Source: Taxawa tesnikishii (nom. ined.) (lineage: Eukaryota; Ascomycota; Dothideomycetes; Dothideales). From it: a stretch of DNA of 64,000 nt. The position numbers and the translations under genes are program-made. Below are positions 1 through 12,591 of this stretch, one piece after another; within the stretch, counting starts at the first letter, position 1, and each line of letters opens with the position of its first letter. The stretch lies in the NCBI GenBank assembly GCA_030247885.1, contig JAPDRO010000005.1, forward strand, positions 186,001 through 250,000, given 5' to 3'. Below the pieces are notes generated by a model. It was not told the origin of the DNA. It saw only the letters and a list, made by a program, of their open reading frames with translations, and did not search any database.

Positions 1-1977
1 CAGACACGCGAACGCGACGCGCGACTTTTGGCCTCCGGACAGCAGTGCCATCTTCTGCAGACCAGTCATGCCCGTGATGCCGAATGCGCCGAGGTGACGG
101 CGGTACTCTTCGTCCGTCTTGCCGTGGTATTTGGCGGCCATGAAGCCCACTGCGCTCATGTTCAGGTCTAGAGCGTCGACGTGGTGTTGCGCGAAGAAGC
201 CAATGCGCAGACGTGGGTTCTGCGATATCAGACCGGATGTTGGTTGCAGGGCGCCGATGAGCAGTTTGAGTGCTGTCGTCTTTCCGGCTCCGTTAGGGCC
301 CACAATACCGATACGGCTGTCGAGCTGCACGTCCAGGTCAACGTTTTTGAGCAGAGGCTTATCTTTCGTGTACCCGAACGACACGTTGCTCATCTGGATG
401 ATCGGTGGCGAGAGCTTCTCAACCTCAGGGAACTTGAAGTGCACCGTGTATTCGCTCTCCGGAGCCTCGAGCACAGGCATCTTCTCCAGCTTCTTGATGC
501 GAGATTGCGCTTCGGATGACTTGGCGGCATTATAGCGGAATTTGTCAATGAACGACTGCAGGTGTGCACGCTCGGCCATCTGCTTCTCGTACTCGCGCTT
601 GGCGGTCTTGCGGCGTTCCTCTTTAGTTGCGTAAAAAGACTCGAAGTTTGCTCCCTTGTAGTAGTCGAGACGCTCAGAGTGCTGGTGGATGATGTCTGTT
701 GCAACCTCGTTCAGGAAAGCTCTGTCGTGAGAGACAACAAGAACTGTGCTGGGATATGACTGGAGGTAGTTGGATAGGAAGGTAATGGATGGCACGTCCA
801 ACATGTTGGACGGCTCATCGAGAAGAAGTAAGTCCGGCTCGCAGAACAAAGCCCGTGCGAGGGCCAGTCTCATTCGCCAACCACCAGAGAACGTCTTGGT
901 GGCAAATTGTTGTCTTTCGGGAGAGAAACCAAGACCAGCCAGGATACTTGCAGCACGGGACTCTGCCTTGTCGGCCTCCATCTCTGCCAGTCTTGACTGG
1001 ATATCACCAAGAGTGATGTCAAGTCCTTCCTTTTGCTTGTCCAGTTTCGCGGCTTCTCCAGAGGTGTCGGCCATCGAGGAGCGTTCGGCTTCAAGCTCGG
1101 CCAACTCCCTCGTGATTTTGTCTTGCTCCCTGAGCAGGTGTTTCCGCCACACGTCAGCGTCAAGGACAGCTTGCAACGCAGGCGTATCATCACCGGTGAT
1201 CTCCTGTTCAACGTGGAGAATGGAAATGTGCGTAGGAATAGCGACCTCTCTCTTACTGAGAGCCCTGAGCAGGGTAGATTTGCCAATACCGTTCTGTCCA
1301 ACAAGACCATACCGGCGGCCATATGCCAAGGTCAGGTTGGTGTCACTAAGGATTCTCTTGCCACCAATAGAGATGTCGATGCCGTCAACTTTGATGTCTT
1401 TACTTTTCGACTGAGCTTCAGCACTTTGAAGTGGGTTGACAGCCATGAAGAACTCTTCGTACGACTTCTGGTCATCAGGCTGGTCCAAGAGGCGTGAAGC
1501 CTCGTACTCGACAGTCTTGAAAGTCTTCTTGTCTTGCTTGGCTCGCAGCTTTCGTTCTGCCTTCTCAAGCTTCTTCTTGTCGACACGTGATTCCACCTTT
1601 CTCGTGTTTGCCGATTCCAGGTCGACAGTGCCTCCGGTGAGACCTAGTGTAGTCGAGATGTTGCGTTGAGAACCGACATGGATGGTCTGGTCCAGCTTCC
1701 TGGCCGAAGGAGCCTGCTGCCGCCGTTCGCCATCTTTGCCACTTGCATCGTTGAGGCGAGAGACAAACTTTTCTACGAGGTTTTGCACAGTGATTTCGTT
1801 CTCGCTAGACAAGTCGCCGGAAGCTGATAGCAAGAGGGCGCTGATGGTAGCGGCAGCCTCTGCAAGCGGGTCACCCTCAGCACTGAAGGTTTCAGATGCA
1901 TGACTGAGGTAACCGGCCGAGTATTCAGATATAACCGGGTCGATATTGGGAAACTGGGCTCTGATTTCCGTCTCCAT
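1..1977 (-). CDS. GCN20: GCN20-type ABCF ATPase (3' end outside window)
   Basis: Minus-strand frame open without interruption from ATG at 1977 to the window edge (659 codons), so the C-terminus is missing. The N-terminal region begins METEIRAQFPNIDPVISEYS, typical of the GCN20 N-domain that contacts Gcn1. Two ABC domains follow. The first has Walker A GQNGIGKST at about residue 227, an ABC signature SGGWRMRL and Walker B LLLLDEPSN. The second has GPNGAGKTT, and the window ends inside its signature SGGQKSRVAF. There are no membrane segments, as expected for ABCF proteins. In yeast the family protein works with Gcn1 on ribosomes to activate the Gcn2 kinase under amino-acid starvation; that role is inferred here. 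No intron or frame break was seen. A usual fungal GCN20 has about 750 residues, so roughly 90 are lost. Confidence 0.95.
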   Translation of the reverse strand, partial: METEIRAQFPNIDPVISEYSAGYLSHASETFSAEGDPLAEAAATISALLLSASGDLSSENEITVQNLVEKFVSRLNDASGKDGERRQQAPSARKLDQTIHVGSQRNISTTLGLTGGTVDLESANTRKVESRVDKKKLEKAERKLRAKQDKKTFKTVEYEASRLLDQPDDQKSYEEFFMAVNPLQSAEAQSKSKDIKVDGIDISIGGKRILSDTNLTLAYGRRYGLVGQNGIGKSTLLRALSKREVAIPTHISILHVEQEITGDDTPALQAVLDADVWRKHLLREQDKITRELAELEAERSSMADTSGEAAKLDKQKEGLDITLGDIQSRLAEMEADKAESRAASILAGLGFSPERQQFATKTFSGGWRMRLALARALFCEPDLLLLDEPSNMLDVPSITFLSNYLQSYPSTVLVVSHDRAFLNEVATDIIHQHSERLDYYKGANFESFYATKEERRKTAKREYEKQMAERAHLQSFIDKFRYNAAKSSEAQSRIKKLEKMPVLEAPESEYTVHFKFPEVEKLSPPIIQMSNVSFGYTKDKPLLKNVDLDVQLDSRIGIVGPNGAGKTTALKLLIGALQPTSGLISQNPRLRIGFFAQHHVDALDLNMSAVGFMAAKYHGKTDEEYRRHLGAFGITGMTGLQKMALLSGGQKSRVAFACL

Positions 1978-4207
1978 AGTGCAGGTACTGCTGTGAGTAC
2001 AGGCCTTTTCTCGGATGTGCAAGGCGTCTCTCGCCAGGTGGTGGCGGACCAAGCGGTAGCGTGCAGCAGGAATTGTTTGCTGAGTGGATATACGGTCAGC
2101 GAACCCGAGATGGATTAGGATGCCTGCCTTAACGCCGCCGAAAAGGGAAAGCTGTCGTAGGTGGAGTGGAGTGGCGCCAAGGTTCTCGTTCCTTCGTGTT
2201 CTGCGCAAGCTTCGACTCTGCAAACGGTGCAAACTCACGTGACTCAGGTGATATGCGCCTTTCTGAGACACCCGGAAAGGCAAAATCAGTGCCGTTGACC
2301 ATCATGCAGCGTTCTAAGTTGCGTGCTTCTACCACTGGATCTGCACGACTGCAGCTTGTTCCCCCATCCATGGCCTTCCTTTGTCTGTAGACATCAGCTT
2401 GCATTGGCGAGCAGCAATGCCCACACAAGTACTAGCGACGACAGGCCATGGGGAGATATCCCCGAACCCCTTGACCGACTAACGCAAGAGCGGCTAGAAT
2501 TGATTAAAAAGCGCATCGTATCGGCCAATCAAACAGTGATACCGCCTTCCCGGAACAAGATTGCTCAATTATTGTGTGCACCAAGGCGAGGCATCCTGCT
2601 TTTCATTTCTCGCGTGCGGCCTAGTCTGCGTGTTTCTCGCTCGTCCCCGCTTGGCTGGCTGTTGATGGTTTCGTCCGACCCCGCCGGTGCCGACTCTGTC
2701 TAACGTCGGTTCTTCTTCGTTAGTTCACCAAGCTGTGACGTGACGACCCTTGACATCAGAGCAAACAGGTACAAAGCAACATACAGGGCACCAATGCAAT
2801 GCACCACCCACGAGGATACGGCTGCTGTTGTTGGCGAGACCGGCTCCTGGCTAGGCCTGTGGCAGGCTGGCGGTTTGGCCCACGTAGGCGTATGGCGCCC
2901 TTTTCGGGAAAAGCCATGCTACGCGTAGATCCAGTGGGGTTGATCGGCCATCGTTGGCAATCTTTGGATCCATTCCAGCATCCTGGTCCAGCGTTAGCCC
3001 TCAATTGCCCCGGGATCTCCCAGAATTGCGTAACGAGGCCCAGAAGTAACGTAGTTAACCGCTCTCTAACGGCGTTAACCCGCCGAGGGGCTTTGTTTTG
3101 AGATGTCCTTGCTCACACTGGACGGAACCAAGAGTGCCCTTCCACTCCCGGACGCGACACAGTTGACAGCCCGCTACCGGCCAACGTCGCGCTGGCACCT
3201 CCGCATCTGAAACAGCTTCACCAGCGGGCAAGACCGGCAGGAAGCATACCATCGTCTATCATGGACGCCGTGGCGCTTGCTGTGCCGCGCAGGATGATGG
3301 GACGGGGTTTGATCGTCCGTCGGCCACTCGACTATCTCCTTGCCGTGTGCTGTCTGAGACGCAGCCGCACCTGAGTTCGTGGTTTGCTGGTGTTGGTTTG
3401 CTGGCCCCAACTTTGCGCATCGGATCTCGTAAATCCATGCATGAGATTGTGCGTTTGAGCCGTGGTGGGCTGCATGCTGAAAAGCGACGCTGATTTCGAT
3501 TGCATGAGGAGAGGCCACTTCTTGACTGGCGAAGTGGGACGAGCCGCACTAAGAGGTTTCACTTCCAAAGCCAGCTAAGCAGGTCCAAGAACGCCTTGCA
3601 GTTGCACCGAGTCTGAGATGAGCTTAGGTGGAGCTTTTCGCTTGTTGACTTTATGGGTCATCACGGCAGCAGTAGCACGACAACCTTCCTGTATGAGAAG
3701 CGCTGACACGGGACCTCCGCCTGCACGGCGGGTCGATCCATGGATCCATAGTTTTTTCGAAGGCTTGCGCGTATTGCAGTCGCCGTGCACGCTGCTTTTG
3801 CCTTCTGCAACACCTCACCTGGCGTCTTCATTAGGCCTGGATGGACAGGGGAGCGCTGACAGGGGAAGGCCATCCGTGCAGCACCCAGGCGGCATGGTTT
3901 GGACGTCGGAGCACCTCTAGCGGGGCCACTCTGCATGAAGTACCAGAGTGTATGCTCACGTTGTGCAATGGCGTACCCAAGAACGATGCCAGGGCGCATG
4001 CTGCACAGTCTGCACAGCTCATGCCCGCGTCCATGCGCGCTGTTCAGGTTTTCCAGCAACAAAAACCCTGACAGTTCGTTCAAATACACGTATACGTAGG
4101 CAGATGGCATGACATGAGGGTACAAGGCAAGGTCGTTACAGCGCACCCACCGCCTCTAAAACGGCCGTTGTTGTTATGCTGTCGGAATGGGGGCGCTTCT
4201 CGAGTAG

Positions 4208-4236
4208 TAATAATAATAACAATAATAATAATAACA
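4208..4236. repeat. (TAA)n microsatellite with one interruption
   Basis: About nine TAA/AAC units run without a break in the leader region of the gene starting at 5114. A simple sequence repeat, likely polymorphic between strains. Confidence 0.9.
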
Positions 4237-4530
4237 AACCGACTGGCGGGCCGCGAATCTTCGCTTGCCTATGCTCCCTGGTCCTTGTCCCCCTTGTCCG
4301 ATATCAGCTCCCCTTCGCAGGAGCCGCGCCTTTAGGCCAAAGTCTCTGCTTGCTCGTCACGATACGGGAGAGGGGTCGCTGTTCGCGAGCCTTTCCATTC
4401 CGCTGCCCTTGACCCAACACGTCCAAACCTTGCACTCGAATCGACTCTCTTTGCAGGCTCGGCCCCCAAGCCTCCCCTATCGACTTTCCGCCATACCTTA
4501 CCTTATTGCGCCGGCGATTTACCATACGGC

Positions 4531-4572
4531 GCTGCTGCTATCGCTGCTGCTACCGCTGCTGCTACCGCTATC
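4531..4572. repeat. Imperfect GCT/12-mer tandem repeat
   Basis: GCTGCTGCTATC-like 12-base units repeat about three and a half times with single changes. It lies in the untranslated leader region, not in a recognised exon. Confidence 0.75.
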
Positions 4573-5113
4573 CGCAGTGGGACCTTTCCTCTTGGCCGTG
4601 GGTCGTCTGCGCAGGTCGGGTCAATCGCAGCGACTCCTCCGCCATGCGCACGCCCGCTACACAAGTTCCTTTCACGTTGATGCGTTCATTCTGCCGCTGC
4701 TTGCGTTGCTGCACCGGTCTGTTGGAGTTCTAGGGAAAGCATGAGAACAGTGCCCACGGTAGAAACCTTCCCCCTGCCCTTCCCCTCTCGCCTTACCTCT
4801 CCCAGACATCTTGCGGCTTTTCAGATCGCAGAGCCATGGTCCCCTGCCCCATAATGTGACCCATACATACACCTTCGCCTAGACCCTGCGCTGCCATTGG
4901 CAACGGGCGTAAAAACCACATCCAATTGTGCATACTAGCGTTGCGGTGCGCTGTTGCTGACTACTCTGCTATACAGCTTTGTGCAACAAGCACCGGCATA
5001 GGCATATCTGCTCTGGGTTTGGCACTCGGCCGTCCTGAAGACACGCCCGGCCGGAGTCACACACTGGACGAGCGAAGGAATTCGCGTCCAAGCAAACCAG
5101 CCTCCCCTTTGAC

Positions 5114-8100
5114 ATGACCTCGACAGCAACGTGCACGGTACAGGCGGTCGACACCTACGCGGCACCCTCAACCTTCTCGTCGCCCTACACCTACTCTGCC
5201 CACCAGTCGCTCCGCTCCGCCAGTCCCAGAACAACATCCGCAAGTCATGTCCGCACGGGTTCATCGGGGAACGTGACCAGACCGCTGAAGAGAAACACGA
5301 GTTCACGGGAAGATACAAAGATGAGCCAAGAGCAGGGCGGAGGAGCGAGCACGAGTGCGAGTGGTGGTGACCGAGCGAGTGATGCGTCGGGGTGGGCGTC
5401 GCTCAGCACACATTCATCTACCTGGCTAAAACGGTTGTCGTCGTTCTCGCAAGATTCTAGCCAGCCGTCAAGTCCGGGACCCGATTCAGCTTTTGTGTCA
5501 CATTCAAACGCCTCGGGCACCTTCTCACACACGGGCTCGACAACGCCCATGTTTCCTACGTCTACCCCACCACTGCCGCCCAACAAGCTCGTCAAACGCT
5601 CGTCGTCCGTCAAGAGCACCAACAGCTCACCTTTTCTGCCACTTTCCGGATCCAAGCTGCCTATTCCGGTTTTCAGACGACCTGCTACCAGTCACCAACG
5701 TAGTGCAACGCTTCAAGAAAGCCGGCTGAAGAGCGAAATCTCTGGTGTAAACACGCCAAGCCCAGGTTCACGTGTCCATGCCGACGAGGCGCAGTGGCGT
5801 AACTATTTCACACCCAGAGTTGCTGCTGACCGTGTTGGCAACATGAGGAGAAACTCAACAGGCATACCCAACCCCATCAAACGGGTTTATCCCGACCGAA
5901 AATACACACCTACCCTTATCTCAGCCGGACAACCTATCGCCTTTTCGAGAGTCGAGCTTGACGACGATGATGGAGACGATGATGCCCGGGCAAGGCTTCC
6001 ACAAGGATCAAAGGTAGTAACCCCTTTCTTCCCGTCTCCTCTGCCTGCTCGAGCTTTTGCCTCTGCCTCTACTATACCCGTTTCTTCTGAGCGTCTGGTG
6101 AGGAGTCGGCGAGAAACAGTATCTGGAGTAGTCCGGTCGAGTGTCGGGAAAGTCAAGGGTATGGTAGGAGGAAAGCAACCGGGGCAAGGTATTGCTGGGC
6201 AAGAGGGTCGGAGGAAGGAGGGATCGGATGTGGAATCGAAAGAGGAGGAGCCTCTAACAAGAAGTTCTTTCTCCTTCAGCGATCTTCTTTCCGAACCCCG
6301 CATGTGGAAGAGGCCATCTTCCACCCGGGTGCCGGACAGCAAGTATCGTCCTCGAGGAGGAAGAAGCCTCTCTGGCCCTGTGCCATCCATGGGCAACAGA
6401 CTCAGCAGTGGTTCTCGCGATGGTGAACGACCCGCGAAACGACGAGAGACCACAGCACCTCCTCTACCATCCTACACCCTACAACCGTCTCACACCGACG
6501 CATCCCCGACGCCCAGCGGTGCACTTCATGAACTCGGACCAACGTTACAATCGCCCGCTCCGGTCCTGACCCCTTCGCCCTTTGAGAACACATCTACGGT
6601 ACCGGCCCAACAAAGGGATGTTCCCATCTCGTCCATCGATCCCTCAACGTTTCCATCACCTATCTCTTCGGCCCGCCAATCTGTTTCGATATCAGAGATA
6701 GCATCTACATTGGGATCAGATAGCGAGGTAAGATCAGGGACAGACGATGGGCTCGACTCACAAAGTGAAACCGTCTATGATTCTCTTCAAACAAGAGCGA
6801 CAAGAAGCAGCTCTGGTAAACGCGGACCCGCCATTGAGACGATCTTTGACGAATCACCACCCCACTACGTGCACAGCAAGCCTACGATGCTGAAGGATTT
6901 CCTGCAACAAAGTTCTTTGTACGGACAAGAGAACATTGGAAGGCCACGGCACAGCATCATTGAAGAGGAGGAGAGTGTAGCCAGCACGCCCGCTCGATCA
7001 TTCCGCCATGATTCTTCCAACAGATCTTCACCAGCAGCACAGATGACAAAATCTCTTCAGCAAAGTACCATCCCGTCCTCGCCACCAGACGTACCAACTC
7101 TGGTCAAGCTTTCCACACCTGGACCCACAAACGGTTCGGATGATGACCAAGAAAGCTCCTGGTCGTTTGGAGAGGACGATGACGAGCCAACTAACCAACT
7201 GCCACTCAGAGCTCGCTTCCCGCATCTCGACGTCTCAGGAGATATGCTGAGCCCATATAGCAAAGCACAGGGCTCCAGTTCGGTCACTGCAACTCCACAG
7301 CGCAACGGAGACAAGGATGCCCGCAGCAGCATCTTCGACTGGTCTGAACAGTTATCCTTCGACAAGAGCCCCGGCAACAGATCTCCCCAAGGCCAAAAAC
7401 AGTTCACGGGAAGAAGGATGCAGAAAACAGGGGTAGCAGATCTGTTGGCCGACGTGCTCCTAGTGGGATTCATGCTCGTAGTCAGAGCGTGCCAAGTGCG
7501 CCAGAGGTTGACGGAAAGAAAAATGTGGTCACTAACAAGTTCGGAACTTGGGGTGTTGGCAGCAAAGGCGTCACAGAAGACTGGAACGAAGATTTCGACT
7601 TTGAAGAGCCACAGGTCCCCGTACCTGTAATGGGACCTGGAGGTGAGAAGAGATTGGACAGTGGGGTAATGTTTGTACCGAAATCCATCCAGGAACAACA
7701 GACGAATGTGCTTGCCAACATCACTCTCCTCCGAGATTGGGGTTTGCTTATCGAAGAATTGAAAGAGTTGAGGACACGAGCGGCGGCGCTGAATCTACTC
7801 GACGGACCGAATGAGAAGACGTGGGACGAGGTGGACGCTATGATCGATCTTGCTGATCAGGAATCGGACGACATTACTCTCGACCCTCGCTACACACCTC
7901 CTTCCTCACCTACCTTCGATTTCGATGAATTTGAGGAGGCTTTGTCAGGCATCTCACCCAGACCCAGGCCAAAACTACCTGAGACTGTACCAGAGGAAGC
8001 GGCATTGCCTGGACCACATCCCGTTTATACCCACGGCGAGACTGATTTACCACGTACCGTCACTACTCCAACCCGGCCGAGAAAGGACTCTGAAGCCGTG

Positions 8101-8484
8101 GCAAAGCTTGTCATAGCAGCACTACAGCAGAAACGGAACGTTCCAGAGTCGACAAACGGCTCGAAAGCCGATCAGCCGGCCAAGAAGGTCCCATTTGATA
8201 CGGCTACACTTCGACGAATAGTCCCATACGTCCAAGAACTGAGAGATAAGATCAAGAAGACCATTCGGGAAGCCGAGGGCTTGTATAGCAGTCCAAGCTA
8301 CCGCAACCGCTCCGCTGAAGATCCATCGTTCAGCAAGATTTTCCGTGAGCCTCCGGAATCGCCGTCTGTGAGACGGGCGAGCCGTCGTAGCACACCAGCG
8401 TTCGACCGCACTCGATCCGATGAGAGCTTCACGAGCACCAACGACGACCTCGCTGGTCGCATGAAGTTGATGACAGTTAGTTGA
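5114..8484 (+). CDS. Conserved Ser/Pro-rich Pezizomycotina protein, function unknown
   Basis: A single-exon reading of about 1123 residues. The first 90 percent is low-complexity Ser/Thr/Pro-rich sequence with many SP/TP sites, suggesting phosphorylation. Conserved blocks sit near the end: SIFDWSEQ, PKTVHGKKDAENRGSR, RAPSG...ARSQSVP, NKFGTWGVGSKGVTEDWNED and a helical block starting near LRDWGLLIEELKELRTRA. Relatives in other filamentous ascomycetes are, from memory, labelled cell wall proline-rich protein, but I see no signal peptide or membrane segment, so a cytoplasmic scaffold is as likely. The frame changes by one base at the CCCC run 7385-7388: the upstream frame reads on to 7630, but the conserved PKTVHGKK block is in the other frame, which stays open to the stop at 8484. 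No good intron joins them (a GTAGCA...AG pair, 7433-7485, would fit the phase but removes conserved residues). An alternative start is the Met at 5321. Confidence 0.75.
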
Positions 8485-11313
8485 AGGCACCGTACGATCA
8501 ACGGCCTCTCTTGGAGATGAACAGTCGACATCTCCCATTTTGTTCCCTTTGCACTACGGGGCGTTCTCAGACGCCCTCTGTACTTCTAATGTTTCATGGG
8601 ACGACATTGTCGCTTTCAGTGGGCGCTCGCCTACTTTTTCGTTCGGCGATGCGAGACTGGAATACGGCAGGGAATAAAACCCAGCCGATCTCGCGCAAGC
8701 AGAAAATTTCTCCTCCGTATACACAGAAAAGCCTTTCGTTTTATCTTCCATCTGCACAATAGATTCCTTCTGTTGGGCTACGCATGACCGGTGGGAGAAG
8801 GGGGAAATCTGTGGGATTGAGCGGTTTTGGGCTGTACTACGTGTTGCGTGGTTCTACTTCTTTCACCATTGGGAAACGGTCTCTCAAAACAAAAGAAGGG
8901 CATGTCTCTCGTGTTCGGGACGAGCGGGTGTTGATTTTTCCCTCTGAAGTTTTTTCTTTTCCTTCAAGAGTCCTCTGCATAGCGATGTTCCTTTTTTCTT
9001 TCAACTCCTTCACGGCATATACTGTAGCATAGATCTGCAGCAGCGTTCTAACGTTAACTACAAACGCATCGAGCATACTCTCTTCCGAATCAAACGCTGC
9101 ATCTCCGTTCTGATTTGTTGTGAATTCCATGCAACATGAACGGAGCATCAAAACTCCGAACGTACCGGTCTGCCAGCTCAGCATCGACTGGAGTGCTTGT
9201 CTCCTCCGCACCGTCTATCTCTCCTTGGCAAACCTGTGGACGCGTAGTACCACCGTTCCGTCAGCCGAGCGGGGCGTCCTTCGAAGTCACCGATACACCT
9301 GGTTGAACTTGCTTAGTTGCAGCCTCAGCCGGATCCTGCTCTGCCCTACAAACCAAGGCAACGCCTCTGGCCACGGATCGAGTAACCCAAACCTCGCACC
9401 GATGGCGCCAGCAAACCACGTCAGCACGTGTTGACTCGGGAAACAACCCCAAGGGATCCCCAACCAATGCGGATTCTCGTCCGAGTCAAGATTCCGTTGA
9501 TTGGCGCTGCTGCTGTCTCAGATTTCGTCGTGGCCACACAAGCATGCGGAATCCGAACCCCCCTCCCCAAAAGAGCTATCGTGCATGTGAATGGTTGGAC
9601 TGTTCACTGAGTTTTGTCATCCGTTGCGTGGTGCTGAAGGGCGGGCAGATGGGGAAAGCAACGAAGATGGGGAAGTAACGAACACGGGCACGCCATGGCT
9701 TGAGCTGGTGTTCAACGCATGATGGTGCCGAGAGCTACCATTTTTGTGCTGGAAGCAGAGTTTCGATGCGCGATAATGAGGGGGAGAGCAGTTGGACGTG
9801 AAACGGTCCGGTAAGCTGTGAAGTGGAGTGGATGGACATGAGCATTGCGTGAGTATGTCTCGGCTTTCCCCATACCCGTCTTGGCACGGTGGTGAATGTC
9901 AGGGTTATGGATAACAGGTTGAGCAAGGGGCTGAGATGTGTTCTCGACTGCGGTGTGCTCGTCCGCGGAGTACTCGTCCGCGGAGGCACCCTTGTTTCTC
10001 CACTGAGGAAGATGCGATGAGTGGAGACCATGGACCGCTGTTTTTCGGAGACCTGCCGTCCATGGATTTGGTCGTTCTCGATGTTGACAATGTAACAGAC
10101 GGCGTCTTTGGGTTACGCCAGCCTCTTATGTTGTCTGCACCAGACACTGTCTACGATGCCTGCACATCTTGTTCCCTTGCGGAAGGAGCCCATTTTGAAG
10201 ACCGGTTTAGGGGTAGGTAGTCAGTCGACGGAGCCCCTTCTTCTTCCCTCGATGCGCCGATATTCGAAGGCAGACATGTGTGTATCCATTGCTGGTCCTG
10301 CCAATGCAGAACGTTGGGTTGAGCCCGAACGAACGAAGCAGGCTATAAACGTTCTCCTCCCGTCTGCGCTATGGAGGACAGTGAGTGCTAGCGTGACCGT
10401 ATTTCACTGCGACAACTATATCCACGCTGACCAACTCTGACACCTTCACACGTCAAATGCGGCAGCTTCGAGATGGAATCCTCTTTGACGACCACTTGAC
10501 GGGCGATGAATCAACCGATGAAAGTCAGCCTAGTGAAATAGGCTGTAAGGTGCCCTGCAGACTTGCATCATAAACAGCGGTGGACGCTGGCGTCAACGGT
10601 ATCTCTCTACCATAATTACAACTGCACCGAGTAAGATTGATAGACATGCGGGATGTGAAACAGCGATCGAGTCTCGCCTATTTCAATTTCATCCAACGCT
10701 TCTTATATTGTAGACTGTATCGGCTCGTGCAATGGTCAAACCAAGTGCTGCATATCATCATAAACTGCTTTCGCTCTGGTTGATCCGCTCGCCAGCATTG
10801 GACAGGAAATTCCATCCAATCCATCGCCAATACAGAAGGTCAATAGAGCACGGAGAGTGCAGACAATTGAAGTTTAACCTCTTGTGAGGGCCAACTTCCT
10901 CATCAGGCCTGCTGCAGAGCTGGTAACAGAGTCCTAGCCCAGCTGCAAAGATTGTCCGGAACCCCTTGGTCGAGCACTGTGGACTGAGAAGTCGTGCATG
11001 GTGTGGCCTCGTTGAGGTAGTCGAGGACGTTCTCGTTCACTCTTCTGAAATCCGAAGCCTCGAGAGATATGAGCCACGGGGACGGAGATCAGACCCTCAC
11101 AGCTCAGGTTGAGTAGAGGAACAAAAGCTCCTGAAGAGTTCCAGGTAGGCCATCAAGGATCTCGGTTGTGGTAAACTGACAAGTCCATGTTGTATCCGTA
11201 TGTGGTGGGAACGTACTTTCTGTCCGTACCCTCATCTTGAAATCCAGATCACCTCTTCGGCATAGGCGCTCGCTCAGTCGCCGGAATTTCCCTCCCACTC
11301 GTGTCCTTCAGAC
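8485..11313. other. 2.8-kb gap between convergent genes, no gene seen
   Basis: Lies between the stops of the Ser/Pro-rich gene (plus) and the DeSI gene (minus). Short open frames on both strands have no recognisable domain. Contains a 12-bp unit CTCGTCCGCGGA repeated at 9958 and 9973. The part next to 11313 should be the 3' untranslated region of the DeSI gene. A non-coding transcript cannot be excluded. Confidence 0.55.
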
Positions 11314-12197
11314 TCACGACCCTGACAGGGGCGTGTTCGTTCTAGAGATTACCCTCCCTGCACTTGGCACGGTAGCGCTACTCTGACCCTCGTCCTCGCT
11401 CCGGCGCGAAAGCCTAGCCTCCTCTTGCCTTCGCCTCCGCTGATCACTCTTCAGCATCGCTGCATGCTCGTCATCATCATCATCCATATCATCCTCTACC
11501 AACTCTCCGTCCGCAGTTTCGTGGTCCGGCGGGGAGATCCACTCTTTCGGCACAACGCAGGGAACAGCAAGACCGATGCTGGCGGCACGGTTTATCCACG
11601 CCGGTGCGGGTTTACCGGTCAGTTGCTCGCAGAGGTAGGAAGTGAAGTGGTTGCAGTTGTTCGTCAACAGATTATACGACGTTCCCAGAAACTTTTGACT
11701 TGTCTGGGGTACTTCTGTCAGTATCGATCCCAACCCTCCCTCCCTGCGTCATTCCCTTCCTCCCCTACAGGGAATGCATGTGCAGATGTCAGTCGCAAGA
11801 TCGTACCTGGTTGACTATAGTATCAATCTCCTCTTCCGAATAAAATGTAAAACCATGCAAAAGCTCGCACCGAAACGTGCCTCCAGGCGGCTCCAGCTTC
11901 GGTCGTGTCCAATACACCCCGCTTACGCCGCGCTTGTCGTGTCCGCCGTATGCATACTCTTTCTCTTTGATGACGAGGCCGGTGTGCAGTAGAGCGCCGC
12001 CACAATGCCAGAGGATGGATGACAGCCGGCCAGGCTTGGTTCCCTTCAGCGAACGGTGGGTTTCACGTATGGAGGAATTTCCTTACCGGGAGTAGATCGT
12101 ATACATGGATGATTATCTCGGTCCTAGGAACTACGGTCGACGATCGGCTGAGGTTGGATGACTTTCTGGTCCGGCCTGAGCGGCTTGAGGATGCCAT
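11314..12197 (-). CDS. DeSI/PPPDE-family deSUMOylating isopeptidase-like protein
   Basis: Three exons: 12197-12087, 12034-11807 and 11703-11314, with introns of 52 and 103 nt. The product has 242 residues. The PPPDE fold runs from about residue 27 to 180: TEIIIHVYDLLPPGR, then the catalytic His in GGALLHTG, EYAYGGHDKRGVSGVYWT, and the catalytic Cys in NNCNHFTSYLCEQLTG. The tail is acidic (EDDMDDDDDE) followed by basic, SR-rich sequence. The family comprises papain-like cysteine proteases that remove SUMO or ubiquitin from proteins; the substrate here is unknown. The start is chosen at MASSSRSGRTRK because the frame and the donor GTAAGG agree with it. No regulatory signal recognised. Both catalytic residues are present, so it is probably active. 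Confidence 0.9.
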
Positions 12198-12591
12198 TGC
12201 GTTTGTAGGATGTATCAGAGGTTGCTGAAGCAATTCAATCCAGTTACATAGGCCGTTAGAAAAGGCAGTAAATGCTCTATTCAGTTGTTATAATAAAGGG
12301 GACATCTGTATGAGGCCCAAGATTGCCATTGCAGTTGCCATCGAATGCCGATCAGGGAATGCGGGGCGGCTAAACGGCCGCGCACGTGGCAGAGTGTGGA
12401 GAAGTCACTTCGAGGGGCTTCAAGGGACAGGGACAGGGACATGGACAGGGAAGATACACGTAGGTAACCAGGTTTGTGTTATCTCCAGAAATTCGCAGAA
12501 TCTAGTCTCAGCATCGGGTATCATAATCTCATTCCCATCTCGTCCGTTGCAAGCACACGCACCCCCAATCACATCAACACCATCATCCACC
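12198..12591. other. Gap holding DeSI promoter and RXT2 3' end, with GGGACA repeats
   Basis: 394 nt between two minus-strand genes. Contains four near-identical GGGACA units at about 12424-12450. No gene seen. Confidence 0.6.

Larger units (their letters stand above)
1978..5113. other. 3.1-kb gap between divergent genes, no gene seen
   Basis: Lies between the start of GCN20 (minus) and the start of the Ser/Pro-rich gene (plus), so it holds both promoters. I read the open frames here on both strands and none resembles a known protein or has plausible splice structure. The 1 kb before 5114 is pyrimidine-rich with an AAT microsatellite and a GCT-rich stretch, which fits a long 5' leader. Confidence 0.6.

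Noticed and set aside
3661-4146. 161-codon minus-strand open frame as a gene
   Set aside because: Its composition is random-looking, it has no domain, and it overlaps shorter plus-strand frames in a leader-like region.
7433-7485. A 53-nt intron explaining the frame change in the Ser/Pro-rich gene
   Set aside because: It has the right phase, but the donor GTAGCA is poor, no branch site is visible and it would remove a conserved block (RRAPSG...ARSQ).
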